Below, piece after piece: positions 14,099-27,900 of a stretch of DNA of 64,000 bases. The position numbers were made by a program, and so were the translations under genes. Position 1 is the stretch's first letter. Each line of letters opens with the position of its first letter. Origin of the DNA: Zonotrichia leucophrys gambelii (taxonomy: Eukaryota > Chordata > Aves > Passeriformes > Passerellidae); the NCBI RefSeq assembly GCF_028769735.1, contig NC_088172.1, positions 57,319,075 through 57,383,074 on the forward strand, written 5' to 3'. Below the pieces are notes generated by a model. The model saw only the letters and a list, made by a program, of their open reading frames with translations, was not told the origin of the DNA and ran no database searches.

Positions 14099-14370
14099 CA
14101 TAGAATCATAGAATCCTTGGTTTGGAAAGGACCTCTAAAATCAATGAGTCCAACTATTAACCCAGCACTGCCAACTCCACCCTATCCTGAGTACCTCACC
14201 TACAGGTCTCTTAAATACCTCTGGGGATGGAGAATCAACCAACCACTTCCCTGGGCAGCCTGCTCCAATGCTGGATAGCCCTTTTGGTGAAGAACTCTTC
14301 TGCACCTCACCAAGGTCCTACACCAAGAGCCTCTGCTAATGAGACCATGAAACTGCTTGAACACTCTCTG
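14099..14370 (-). mobile_element. CR1 LINE 3' fragment (reverse)
   Basis: The plus strand begins with ATAGAATCATAGAATCC, the complement of the CR1 3' repeat tail, followed by TTTGGAAAGGACCTC and GTCCAACTATTAACCCAGCACTGCC. These are diagnostic CR1 3'-end words. The stretch CTGGGCAGCCTGCTCCAATG near 14250 is the next conserved CR1 block. It is 5'-truncated after about 270 bases. Divergence from the family pattern is moderate. Confidence 0.9.
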
Positions 14371-17300
14371 AGTAGGTCTCACTTAGCTCATGGCTGCAGC
14401 TGCCCTTGTAACATCCAAAACCCAATAGGATTTCTGTAGAAGTCATCACTTGATGTTTATGACAGATTCATATTTTCTACTTTCCATCAACAGTTGGTTT
14501 TAAAGAGTCTATATGGTACTGTTAGCACCTCAGGTGTGTAACTCTTTAACTCCTGACACCTTTGGTGGAGAGTGTAAGGATCCAGATCTTTAATAAATCT
14601 CATACTACTCAGAAAAAAAGTTTCTTAAAGACAGTAAGTTTCTTAAAATATTACTTTACCTTTCTTTGGACTTATAAAAATAGTCTCAGCCATCCAAAAG
14701 AGAAAATATGTTATAAAATAAAAGCTACATATATAAGGTTATGCCATGTCCTTTCAATATGCATACTTCTTCCATTGCAATGGAAAGCTTGCCTGCACAA
14801 TGATGGGTAGACTTTGGCTTAAAATACTGACACCCTGTTTAGACTAAGATAGATATCGTCACAAGTGATAGGGTAAAAATGTGACCAAATATTTTTCTTG
14901 TATCTTTTTACAGTGTTCACGTAATTCTCCAGGCAAAAGGGTCAAAACAAAATAAAACTCAACATTTCAAGGCTCTGCTCATAAAATAAAATAAATGTCA
15001 AAACTCTTAGATTGTAACAAACTACTATGAGATGGAGAAAATAGTGTAAGAAAAATATTCTAATCCAGAACGCCAAATAGACTCTCACATATGATAAGGA
15101 GGAAAAAACATTTTAAATACAAGAAGAGTCTTGTTTAAAATGGAGTAGAATAATAAAATGAACATTCAATAATAAAGAAAGGCCTAAAATTAACTAAACT
15201 ATGCCATATGAAAGGTTATGAAAAGACAGTGAAAGAAAAACAGTGTTTGACTGGGGAATGTGCAGCTTTCATTGCCATTGATAGAATTTGTACGTATGTA
15301 AATGTGGTTCATTGTATATAGCAGAATTCTAACAAGACAAGATCCAGAGAAATGAGGAGCAATGATTCACCATCACCATACTTTCAGCCCTCTGACTTTA
15401 CAGGTAGGCATTGCCTTGTCTAGTTTACATGGAACTAAAAATCTGTGAAGAGACTGAACTGATATTCTTTGCATACCATCAGGAGGCACATCTGGAGTTA
15501 TGAATTGCCCATGACAGATAAAACCATTTCCACAGCATCCTCTCAGATTTAATTTTAGACTTAACTGGAACTTCAATGTACAAAGAAAAAACCTACTTTC
15601 CTAAAACAGGGAATGTCCCAGACAATAGAAACAGTGAGGACCTGCTATCTATGTCTTGCCACTAAAGATTTAAAAACTAGTGTTTAAGCATCCAACAGTT
15701 TTGAATATACTATTCTGACATACTTTCTTGAAAGCAAAATATTTGGGAATTTTAGTGGGGTTTTAGTTCTTCACAAATGAGTTCCATCTAGACATTTTGT
15801 CCCAATGTGGAATGAGAAATATTTCCAAATCTTGAAATTTTTCATGGAACTGAAATTAGGTTTGCCAGCTTGCACTAGTTAGCACAAAAGCAATTTCAAA
15901 AGAAAATATAACTATTTGATGTAAGTAGGGACAAGAACACATATTTTAGAACACAAAGGGCTAAAGTAAACTTCAGCTGTTGTTTTCAACAACAAACGAA
16001 TATTTCCAAAGTCACAGGGAGTGAGCCCAAGAGGTCTGGACACTGTTTGCACATACTGAGCTCAGAAGTGCACTGGGATGCAATGCATGGAATCACTCCT
16101 GTTTATAGGTTCATTACACAGCAGAATGTAGGAAGGAAGAAGCCCTGAGAAGGCCCATTCTACATCTCCAATGTCACCATCATATAAAGGGAAAACCTTT
16201 GAGGTTTCTCAAACTCTAAGTGTGTAAAAGATATTTATCTATGGAAGCTGAGCTGCGTGTTGAGATTAAGGAGACTCTTGGGGCAATGCTGCACACAACT
16301 GAAGTGTTGTAAACACGTGTGCTAACACACAGCTTTGGCTCAGGAGAAGGAGATGATGCCTTTACCAGCACCCTAAGTGCTCTGAGAGGGCCTAATAGCC
16401 ATGATTGGCCTCACACAACTCCTGTCCATTGGCTCAGGAGCCCCATCTAAGCTCAGGCTCTGCTACGTGATCTGGACTGGCTCTGGCTGATCCTCCTTCC
16501 TCAGATGGCACACAGACCCCTTGTAATTTGTACAGACCTAAAAGAATTCACTGTAAAACTTGAAAAGTGGTGTCTTGTAATACATCACACCATGAGCCTT
16601 TTAGGATGAATTTGTCAAGAAGCACCTTAGGTGTGTATTGACATAGTTGGGCTGATAAACTTATGTTAAAAGCAACATTAATTGAATAACACAGCACCAT
16701 GATACTTCAGTAAAACCTGCCATGTTTTCTTAGGTTGTGGGCTGTAAAGTTTCTCAGTAAGTCAGAGTATCAACATCAGTACTATAAAGCACCATTTGAT
16801 ATTGCTGCTGTATGTGGTTACTAAAGCACATTACAAAAAACTAATGACCAGCTTTTCCTTTCACCTAGTGAAACTGTAAATGCACATAGCAGTACTTAGA
16901 ACGCCCTAAAAAAACTCTTTTATAAAAAAAAAAAAGCAACCTTAGTAAATAGTATTAAGGTTACACTTCGTATCTGAGATGGTGAGAATGGAGCAAAACA
17001 GCTTATCTGCAGAGGAAAAAAATATGAAGCAAAATACTTGATACTTTCAATTTCCTCTCCAAAATCATTGAAAATAAGAAGTACTAATAATTTAAAATCA
17101 CAATTCAAGTACTACTGTACGTGCCTATTTTTCAGTTCCTAGGTGCAATTGTATGATCACTACAGCTAGAAAGACATGACTAATCTTGCAGTTCTGAAAC
17201 TATTTGCAAGTACCAGTGGGCAAAAAGGATGGCCTTCAATTTTTCTTCTGTAGCAGTTATTCTTCCCATGAGCTGTCCAGCTTCAAGCTATAAAATCTAG

Positions 17301-20300
17301 TTCTGGGTGTACATAGCTAAAATTTAGCACCTGCTTGTCAAATTTGAGAATGAAATTTTGCAGAGAAGCAACTGGTTAGCTTAATAACATATGGGGTAAG
17401 TATTAATAACATGTATCCTATGCTGTTTCCACTTACTTTAAATGGGCAACACTGGAGTTCAGTTAGTACAAATATACTACAGCTAACCTATGGGTTCTGC
17501 TTTACTGGAACTATTTAAAATGAGAGTTCTATTGCATTCTGGAAATGTGGAAAGTTAGTTTAACTTTGCTCACCAAAATTAGTATACAGTTCCTTGAGGA
17601 TAAAGAACCCCAAACACTACTTGAAATCTTCTCTGAAAGTCAGGTTTAGGATGTAGCTGCAGGCACTGTTCCCAGTGAAGCAGAGCCTGAAAAGACAGGC
17701 TTTCTGCTAGAGCCTGGGCAGGAGGCTGGAGCTGGCAAATGGGCTTTGGCTCACAGTTCATCTGGCACAGCGTTGGGTTGTGGGCCTGCAGCTGAGGCCA
17801 AGATTCAGGTCTGATTGTGTCAGGTTTTGAATTAAAGACAGTAAGGACTGAAGACCTATGTTTGTCCTGGGAATTGCAAGGAACCTGGTGCTGATGCAAG
17901 CAGCAGCAATGAAAGATTTGTGGTAGATTATTTGGTATCTGGTGGTCACCAGGCTGCAGATAGCTAAAATCAGTGCAATGCTTAGGATGTAGGGCAGAAG
18001 AGCTGAAAGAGTTTCCTTTGCTTCACTGTGCAAGGTTTAAGCCTCTGTAGCAGATTTCCATTTCCTTTTAATAAAATACTTGGGAGTTGGTCTTTTTACT
18101 TCACCCAGCAGGACTGCAAAGTTGTTCAAATATGAAGACCATGGGAGCAAATACATCACTTTGGCATCTTAGAGATAAGAAGAAAGCTTCATAAACCTGT
18201 TTTACAAAACTTTTGCAAAATCAAATAATGGATGAATTTACACCTGTAACCCATTTTTTAAAAAATTCAAGGTGACAAAACTGATATGGAAAATTTAACA
18301 AATAACTGCAGCAAGCAGGTTAGTAATGAATTGATTCACCACTGCTCATTAGTCTTCAGTATCAATGAAGACCTAGTCCCATTTCATACTAAATATTTGC
18401 AGAAAAAAAGTTATTGACTATTTTTAAGCTGAAAATATTTCATCTCTGCATCAAATCTGCAATGTTTTCCCCAAGATGCTAGTATTCCTTGGTTTGCCCC
18501 AGAAAAGAAAGGACTCAAAACCAAAGAACCTAAACCCAGAGAAAAAACAGGAAAATCAGACAGCTTTAATACCTTATAGAATACTAGATAATTTCTCTTT
18601 ACACTACAGTATAGATGTCTGTCATAAGACACTATAAAAGAACAAAGTGTCACAGAAATTTTTTTTTCATCTTTTCCATTTAGTGCATTTTGAAAGTATT
18701 AAGTGGAAATGAATATGATAATCACAAGGAAACAGGACAAAAATTTATTCAGGAACTTATCAACACACTTTTGTTCAGAAAATAATAATACAGCACTTGA
18801 GGAGGAGGGTTGGCATTTAAACAAAAGCTGGATGCATATGAAACAAAGTTTTAAATTGTAAGAAGGTGACAATTCTTTTTGCTTGACTGCCACACATAAA
18901 AGTTGGGAATAAATTGCTTTTTTAAACAAAAAGACATTATCTTTTTAAATTACTGCTCATACAGGGCTCTAGGTACACAAGAGCAATATTGTTTTCTTAA
19001 CTTAGACTATTTCCTACTTCTCGTGAAAAGGATCATTACTTTTATGATTTTTTTGCTTCCATCCAGAATATAACAGTCAGATAAAATTTATTTGCTTCAA
19101 AAGAACTATTAGCTAGCTTTTGGATTTGGTTTTTTTTTTGGGAAGGGAAGTGAGTTTTTTGTTGGGTTTTTGGTATGTTTGGGTGGTGTGCAGGTTTTTT
19201 CGTTTGCTGTTTTTGGTTGGTTGGTCATTTGTTGGTTCTTTGCGGATTTTTGTGAATTCAGTTTACATTCCCATGTGCATATTGTGTGCCAAATGTGAAA
19301 GACAAGGCTACAGCAAAACTGCTGAAAGGAACAGAGTTAAAAGCCTTTGTGTGATCCTCGTGTGAAAAGAGCGAACTACAACCACCAAAATGGCCTCTCA
19401 CTGCTCCGAAAGATATTTTTAATAAGGAGATGTTATAAGGGTTCAGGTTAGACCTCCCTTCACCTCCCCAGTGCCATGTGAACATCAAAACCAGGATCAA
19501 CTGCAAATAACTCTTCCTCCAGTTAGTCCATTCTTGGATCTTTTCACTCCTTAGGGAGGTCCTGAGGTTCTCATAAACAATTTTCACATCGCTAAAAAAA
19601 ACCACCCATGTGGCTCACTTCTACACCTTTCCTAGCTGCCTCAGAGACACCTACATGAATACTCTGATTTCTCTTTTCAGAAAAAAAAAAAATCACTCCT
19701 TTTCTGTTTCCTGAAGAAAGCTTATATTTTACAGTCTCCACAATATCATCCTTCATAAGGAAAAGTGAGAGAACATGTCTGAGTATTTTGAGTATTTATG
19801 GACAGTGCAAGAGAATTTTATTTTTTTTTAAATAAATCTACTTTTCCTCAGCTTCTTTTCTCTGGAAGATGTATGTCTGCTCATTTACATGTAAGTCTTA
19901 TGCAGATCATGAACAGGGCAATCTAAGACAATGCCAGAATAAAAAACCTTCTCTCCCTAGAGATAGACATTTACCCATACTCATTAAGAAGCTTCTTTCT
20001 CCAAATCTGGCACCCAAGTTGCCAGTAGTAACAAAGGCATTTTAGTTCGCTTGAGATGTTTCCACCAGATTCTTTATGACTTCTCAACCTATATAATGGC
20101 ATTATGCTCTAAGAGGAGTCAGGACTTGCTGATGGACTTGACCCTTGGGAAATCTACTATTTCTCACCATGCAGTCAAACCAGGGACCAGAAAATATGCG
20201 AGAGAAAATTAAGAATAAATTTATTTCAATACATTACAAAGATTATATTATGAAGAATACATTACTACATTTGGAGAAAAACATAAAAATACACACAGTG

Positions 20301-23300
20301 CTCTTTGAATGCTCTGTTTAGAACGTCTCTTCTCTGGTTAGTTGAGAACCAAGACCTGACACTAGTGGAACATTTTTGCTATGGTAGAAATTGTGACCAA
20401 GTTCTTGAAAGAGCTGCACTCCCAGGCACAGCTTTCTTGAGTAAGAGCTACTAGAGGGAAGAAATAGTAAGAAAATCCACCTGAGTGTAAATACACCCTT
20501 GTATCTTTCCTATAATCTTTAATCTTGGTAGTTATTTTAATAGAGAAAAATTTCAGCCTCTCTGCAAATGAAATATAGTTTGTTCCCTAAAGAGCAGCCT
20601 GTTGCTGGATTGTTCTAGAGAGGTTTAATACTTCAGTTATCAATAAATAAACACACGGTTATACTGGCTTTTCTATGTAAATTGTGCATGACAGGTAATT
20701 TTTTAGAATTTGCACACACAAGCTCATTTCACTACATAATTTTTTCTAAGTTGTACACACTTGAGCTATTTAAGCTGCTTGAGCTGTTGTATAATTGCAT
20801 AATATTTCTATTGGCTCTAACAAGTACATATGATCTTGAATGAGAAAATGATGGAGGTAAGGCACACTTTTATCAGCAATATCTTAATCACAGCTGGTCT
20901 TATTCCAAATATGACCTCAGCAAGAAACAGAATTTTAGGTTTTGTAACAAGAGTTTGTAATTCTGTACTTGTCAAGTATATGGACCCAAACCAAACTTGC
21001 CCCCAAGTTCATTCTACTCTTCTCTGTCTCACCTCTACTTTCTCTAAGCTATCATGTAGAAGCTTTCATCTTCTATACGAGTATGAAAAAGAAAGATGAA
21101 GAAAATCATTCTATCAGTCACAGGTTAAGAAAAAACCCAGCTCCTCGGGCAGATGGACTCTTTCACTTATCCCTTTCCAGCTTTGAGACCGATCCAGGTC
21201 TCAAAGGGGCAAGCATGGCCTGTGTCCCAAGACACTGTAAACACCACAGAGATGACCAGGATAAGCCTGGCCTGGGGCTAAGGATGCTCTTCCAAGCAGC
21301 TTGGGAATACATTGGAACAGGCAACACAGTTGCAGCTGAAACACAGCAATTCATTAAAACATTGTGATAGCCAGCAGTGCAGATAACAGCAGGTTAAACT
21401 CTTATCCCTCTCTGGTCTTGGACCAGCACAAGGTTTGTATGATTGAGCACAAAGCCGATGAAATGTCTGACTAAATGTATTACCAATAAAACCAATCTGA
21501 CACAAGGGCTCAAGACATCCATGCTTCTGTCATTCAAGTTGCCCTATATCACAGCTGAGTAAAACAGGGCAGAAAAACATACGAAACCAGAAATTCTTTA
21601 AAGTCTTTTAACTGAAAAGAGATACATATATAAAGATACAACTCAAGCAAAGTTTAAAAGAGTAAGATTTTTCCAGTGAACAATCCTCCCCCTTATTTCT
21701 AATATAATTTTATATCTCTGAGTTACTAAAAAGAAAATAAGCAGTGCATTTATTGAAAAGTCTGGTTTTATCTGAAAATACTATTTTTATCAGTTATCAA
21801 CAGAGAGAACCTTAAGACTGAAGCAAGCAAATCCTATCAGCTGCAAACTCCTTAAAAGACTATGAAGTTCCAGAAGCATGTGTGGGTCACAGGAACAATA
21901 GTGCATACTAGGGGACAATTTAGTACTTCTCTGTCTAAGAAACATGGTTATATTTTGAGTATAGTTTTTTGAGCTCTTTAAGAGCAAAGAGGATGGTGAA
22001 ATTGGAGTATCTAATCGTTAGCCATTCTGAGTCAGCCGTTAATTCATTAAAACATACAAAATTCAATATACTTTTCCATTTTTATGCACCCAATCTTGAA
22101 AATTTTCATTTTCAAGGTGTCTCTAAAAGATGAGGCCAATTCTCTAACTCCACAAAAAGGGCTTTGTAGAACTGCAGTGCAGTGGTTACAGGAAGGCAAA
22201 GTATGCCTTTGGAGTTCTTTTCCCAGCATTTTTAGACTGTCTGTGAATTAGTAAAAATTGGAATACAATTCAGCCACCTTGAAACTATCTCAGCATTCAG
22301 ACTTTTTTTGCATAAAATAAATATTAGCATTTAATATTACAATTAACTTAAGACTCTGTGATTCAGCTTTATGTAAAAATCCATGCTTTTTAAGAAGCTA
22401 ACAAGTAAAAGACTAATTCTGTAAAGCAAGCAAGAAAGTCTATTCATTTACTTGAACCAGCAGAATTTGACCCAAATTATTATTTGCCTCTAACATGGAT
22501 CTTGTGTTGCTGAAGTGCATGAAAAGAATTTCCAAATCAGCAACCCACAACTATAATTTGCCAGTATGTGGCTTCATATCAGGGGTTGCAAAGAAATGTT
22601 TGTTTTTATTCTGTGAAATATGGATGTCTCCCACAAAACTCAGAACTGTGTATTAATATAAACTTGGAGTAAATAATCAAAAGGGGCATACTTGGTAATG
22701 CCAGGAAATGAAAAACAAAATCTGAACAAATTTTCAAAACTTCATCATATTTAATATCTGGAAGCTATTGAAATAGCATTTAATCATCTAATTTGATCCT
22801 ACATTAGATTTTACCCAGGTACCTGTATAGAAACCTGTTCATAAACATGTTTCCATTCTCAGATAACCAAGCTGTGTATCCCAAGCATAGACAAGGGGTT
22901 GGCTCTCACTAGTGACAGATGCTAGCAAAGCCAAGATGGATGATATCAGCAGCAACCATATGAGTAACTGCTGAAGGTAGCAAAGGTTCTTGTCTACCTA
23001 GAGACAAAACTCCTTCCCAGTTCTGCAAGTATTAGTAAGAGCCTAGTAAGCATCTCAGCCTTGAAAGTACCTCAGCACAACTTTCCTTCTAAAAAAGAAA
23101 TTTAGTCCTACCTTGTAACTCTTCTGCTGTTCTGCTTTTGTGATCCTCCTTTGAACCATCTCAAGGAACTTCAGGGCTGAGCAAGGACAAATATAGAAGC
23201 ATAGGGGAAAGATTAAAGTGTTGTTTGGAAATTACCTAACCATCAGTTTAGCGGCAACTCCTATTAAAAAAGAAAAACAAATCATGGAATGAATAATCAA

Positions 23301-23699
23301 ACCACTGCATGACTGAAGTAGCACTCATCATAGTTGTGTTGAAAATAAATTGGGTCAGATCATAGTTTCTTTCTGTGAAACGAGTTACATGCTTTGAGAG
23401 AGTAACACTTTGTGCATAAGGAAGAGGTAGCTGATGCCATATATCCATCTTTTATAGAGTTTTTGACACTTTTTCACATATCCCTAGTTTGCTCATGCAG
23501 ATGTTACGTACTCTGAAGGAAATACGCACATTGAAGGTACAAAATGGTAGAAAATCTATGTAGAAGCAGCTTTAGAAGTATCATTATTTCACTACCAATA
23601 TGACATCTGCAGCAGTCTGTCCGGGGGCTGATACTGTTTGATGCATTAGTTCTTGAAGTGGGTTGTAAAGTAAAGAGGAAGCTTTTTAAACTGGCAGTT
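14371..23699. other. gene-free AT-rich flank
   Basis: No gene or RNA gene was recognised. A G/T-rich low-complexity tract lies at about 19120-19250, with runs of T and GGTTGGTT words. Several open frames up to 115 codons occur, but none shows codon or motif evidence of coding. There is no CpG island. Confidence 0.65.
19120..19250 (+). repeat. G/T-rich low-complexity tract
   Basis: The plus strand is almost entirely T and G, with long T runs and GGTTGGTTGGTC near 19216. It is the strand complement in style of the A/C-rich tract at 41.8 kb. It has no fixed repeat period. Confidence 0.75.
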
Positions 23700-24165
23700 A
23701 CACCAGCCTGTGAGGAACTGCAGCACTTGGGGCAGGAGGGCTATAATTCAAAGAGATCTTGACAAACAGGAAATAAATCTGAAAAAGGAGAGTGCAATTC
23801 AGTAAGGATATGTGCAAGATGTAGATGCAGAGCAACAAGCACACATACAAGCTGGGGAATGTTTAGCTGGCAGCTATGCTGAAGAGGATCTGAAACTCCA
23901 AGCTTGGTCAACAGTATCAATGCCATTGGTAAAAAGCACACAGGACAATCATGGAGGAGATTGAGAACCTTTTTCAACTCTAAGGGCTTACCTGCAGTAC
24001 TGTGTTTAATTCAGATACATTTTAAGAGAGATTTGGACAAATTCCAAAGCCTAACAAAAAGCAACAGACACGGCTGAAATCTCTAACACATCATCTCTGA
24101 GGATAGACCAAAAGCACTGAGATTCTTCAGGCTGAAGAAGAGACCAAGGGGAAAAATCGTTTTAC
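23700..24165 (+). mobile_element. CR1 LINE fragment A (forward)
   Basis: The CR1 3' untranslated and ORF2-end blocks appear in order: AGAGATCTTGACAAACAGG near 23750, TAAGGATATGTGCAAGATG, ACATACAAGCTGGGG, then CTGCAGTACTGTGTTTAATTC near 24000 and TTCAGGCTGAAGAAGAGACC near 24130. It breaks off before the CR1 3' end, where a second CR1 copy follows. It is heavily diverged with no intact coding frame. Confidence 0.8.
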
Positions 24166-24179
24166 TGTTCAAATTCTGA

Positions 24180-24792
24180 AGAACACTCCTCCTGACTAAT
24201 GCATTGATGAAGGCAATAATCTTCTCTATTTGCAGGTAATAGGAGTAGTATGTATATGCATGGCAGCAAAAAAGGCATTATTAACTGATGCAATTGTCCC
24301 ACTCTACTTGGCACTTGGCAGGACCCACACCTGCAGGACAATTCTGATCCCAAAAAAGAAAGATGCAGACAGCCTAGGAAGGGTCCAAAGAAGGGACACA
24401 CTAAGATGATCAAAGATTGAAGGAGTTAGGTCTTTTCTCCCTGGAGAAAAGAGGGCTCAGAGGGACCTCATCATAGTATTACAGTACTTAAAGGGTGTCT
24501 ACAAGGAGACCAGAGAATCTCTCTTCAAAAGGACCCACATGGAAAAGACAAAGGGCAATCAATACAGGTTGCACTGGGAGAGGTTTCATCTCTGCATAAA
24601 ACAGAATTTGTGAAAGCAGTCAATCACTGGAACAGCCTCCTCAGGGACATGGTAGAGGGCCCACTACTGGAGTTTTTCAACATGTGGCTGGACAGGATGC
24701 TAAATAAGCCCATCTAGGCAGGCTTCCTTTCACGTGAAAAGTTGTGCCAGATTATCTTTCAAGGTCTTTTCCAACATACATTGTTCTACGAA
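24180..24792 (+). mobile_element. CR1 LINE fragment B (forward)
   Basis: This second forward CR1 copy repeats blocks already present in fragment A: GGGTCCAAAGAAGGGACAC, CCCTGGAGAAAAGAGGGCTC, GGGACCTCATCATAG. It continues to the true 3' end: ACTGGAACAGCCTCCTCAGG, then CAAGGTCTTTTCCAACATAC and a degraded ATTCTATGA-like tail at about 24780-24792. The left boundary with fragment A is uncertain. Confidence 0.85.
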
Positions 24793-24819
24793 TTTTTTCA
24801 GACCACAAGTAAAAATGCA

Positions 24820-24968
24820 GCAGCACACAGTGGAGGAAGAGGATGTGCAAACTCCAGCTCTGGAAGATTTTTAAAAACAGTCTGTGATGATATGTACATG
24901 ATTTGCCTTGCCTTAGAGAGGCCAAAGAGACTGCAGACCACTTTAGAGTCCTGTGTTCTATGATTCTG
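24820..24968 (+). mobile_element. CR1 LINE fragment C (forward, 3' tail)
   Basis: This short third CR1 3' tail starts near CAAACTCCAGCTCTGGAAG, passes through CATGATTTGCCTTGCCTTAG and ends in GTTCTATGATTCTG at about 24950-24965. It duplicates the terminal block already present at the end of fragment B, so it is a separate insertion or a segment duplicated within the CR1 cluster. It is about 150 bases and 5'-truncated. Confidence 0.75.
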
Positions 24969-27900
24969 GGGCAAGCATATCAAATAGACTTTTCTCTCCA
25001 CAGCTCATTTGATTAGTACTAATTGCTGCAACTACTAAAAGTGGTAAGTAGAATTAATACAATGAGGCCGGCTCTACCAGCTCATTTACAAATAAATAAG
25101 TTTGGGTAGTGCAAACAAAAGATGAGAGCTATGAAACATCAAAATTACATAATAATTCCAAGTACAGTAAAAAGCATAGTGAGAACTACAAGCAATTTCA
25201 TAACCATTCACTAGTAACTGGGCTTATACATGTATATATGAATGAAGATTTATATGTACTCCAGCTTTATCTAATAATGCAGAGAAGTGAGCTGCAGCAG
25301 GGAAACAGAAAACCAAAACCATTTAGAGAAGGTGATTCAATAAGCTCTATATGAAAGCCTGAGAGACTTGGGGTAATACAAAAATAATCTTTAGTTCTTT
25401 GAGGATCTGCAGGCACAAGTAAGAGAAATTATCAAGAGACCAGAGACTGACCAAGTAAAAGTAGAATAATTTAATCAAGAGCTGAAATGGAGAATGATAG
25501 AAAATTACTGTATTTGATAGGTAGAACCAGACTACCTATGATCTTAGGAAAAGACTGCTAGTAATATGACCTGAGCCATGAAACAGTTTGCAAAATCATA
25601 AAAACACCTAGGAAGAAACCTTGCTTATCAAAATACCAAAGAGAGAAGTGAAAGTATCTAGTAAGTATTTCAGGAGTAAATCAATTAACCTTGATCCTGC
25701 TATTTTCCAATACATTGGGGTTATGTAATAGGTTTCTCATTTGAGCACTTTATGTACCTGCATCTGAGATCTTTGTCCCTGACATGGTCAGGTTGCTATG
25801 CCCTCACTTTAAAAAGCCTTTTTCCTGTGACAAGAAGCCAGCAGCAAAACATGTGGGTATTAAATTCTGAAATGAATCCGAAATGAAAAACTTAAGCAAC
25901 AAGAAGGAGTAGCTGCCTTTAGCTTACCTGACTAAATAGCAAAAAGATCTAGAAGGGCTATTAGAAGTTGTATCAGGATAGAAAAAAATGTTACAAACAC
26001 AGAAAAAAAGAGACAATACTGTGTTAAATACAAATTCTGTCTGTGTTCAGACAGTAGACAGAGAACCTTGACAGAAAAACATCACACAGAAGGATCAAGG
26101 ACAATTACTAGATTTCTACTTTCAGAAACAAAATACTTGAATTAATAAATGTACAATGAAATGAGGCACAGAGAAAAGAAAAAGTTTTTGTCAATAATGT
26201 TTTTTATAAATGAAGTCTTGCCTGCACTCAGAAGGTAACAGAATCAAGACAAGCATGTAAGTAGGAGTTAGAAAATGTACAATTGATAAAATGTACATAG
26301 AAACAATAGCTAAAACAGATACTCATTATGAATCGTGACAGGGTAAAGATATATTAAAACTCCCTGACAAGATAGGATTCTTAAAGATCTCTGGGGATGG
26401 CAGTAGAAGGTTGTAAGGTTAGTTAACACTGAAAACTGAATAGCAGAAAAGTATCTTCAGTCAATTCCTCGTCTCCAGCTTAACAGAAAGGGTAAAACAG
26501 AATTTTAGATGTTGTCTATGTTGAGTATCTGAATTGCAGGATTTTATAAAATTACAAGCATCTTTACAAGTAATTTGTGTTCTTGCTGTGCACAGTAGTT
26601 AAAGAGAAACATTTTATGAAAAACAGTGTTCTGTTCCTTTTGCTTTCAATCATCAAACTATTTACATGTTTAATTACTAATTCACTAACTTTCATTTTGA
26701 GTTCATCTTACTCAGAAATTACTGAGTAAATGTCAACTTACACTGACTTCTAAAGCATTTTGATAACCTCATATGTAACTTTGACAGAGCAGTACATTTA
26801 AGTAAGATAAATTAAAGCTGAAGTTTTTATTTTTGCTTGGCAGACACTAAAACTGACTATAGCACAGTAGCAGCACATCACCCTAGCAGAGGCAGAATTA
26901 ACACATAACTCAGTGCGCATCACTGCAGAAATAAACTGCATGTTAGGTTGAATGCAAAATTTAAGTACAAAACTAAGATGAGATTTTTCAGGTTATTTGG
27001 TCCTGGTCAAAACTTATTCCATCTTTCTTGGAGACTGAATAAATTTTAAAAGTTACTGCAAGCCGTCTTTCCTTTGACTGCTATTTAGACATGCTCAAGC
27101 ACAAAGTGCTCCCTACAAACAGCAGCTCCATCTTATGCATTGGCCAAGTGCAACACAGTAAAGTGGATCACCAGAGTCCATCTAGAAAGGACTTTGATTT
27201 CAGTACAAGTTCAAGACTGTGTTACTCCTTGGCTAATCACAAAAAGGATGAAAAATTTTAATGGTTTTGATATAAAAAAATAAATTGCACAAAACAATCA
27301 TGTTTTCTATAAATATGGCTTGAAAATTTGTTGTGAAGGCAAATAAATTTACATTGGTTCATTTACCTCTCAGATATCTTCAGTGAAGATCTAGCAAGGC
27401 TCCATAACAAATTGATTAGAAACAGGTAACAGCAAGAATTCACAACATCATATTTGCAATAGAACTATTAAAGTATTCCCCAAGTTTAAAAATGGCCACT
27501 CTTTTACTAACAATAGTGATTCTTACTCAAGTAAGAGTAAGAATCCAAAGCAGTGAAAGCATGGAAAGAACTGAATATTAGTAAAATACTGAACAATAAA
27601 ATATTGCAGAGAGCTAAACAATAATGTTTAAAAAGATAGGCTTGAAGACTGAAAAAGAAGAGTTGTGAGAACCTACCAAAGGACTACAAACTAAAGTCTC
27701 CAAACTGATTTCATAAAAAACCCCAATCCTCTAAAAAAAAAGATACCAGATGAATCACATCAACAAGTACATTCTGAAACAAAACAAGTACGTTTTAAAG
27801 AATAAATTACTTTTCTGAAAAAAAAGTATGGTAGGAAGTAGTCTACAAATAAAATGCTATTAACCATAGGATACAATAGGAATATTCAGGAGATTCATTA

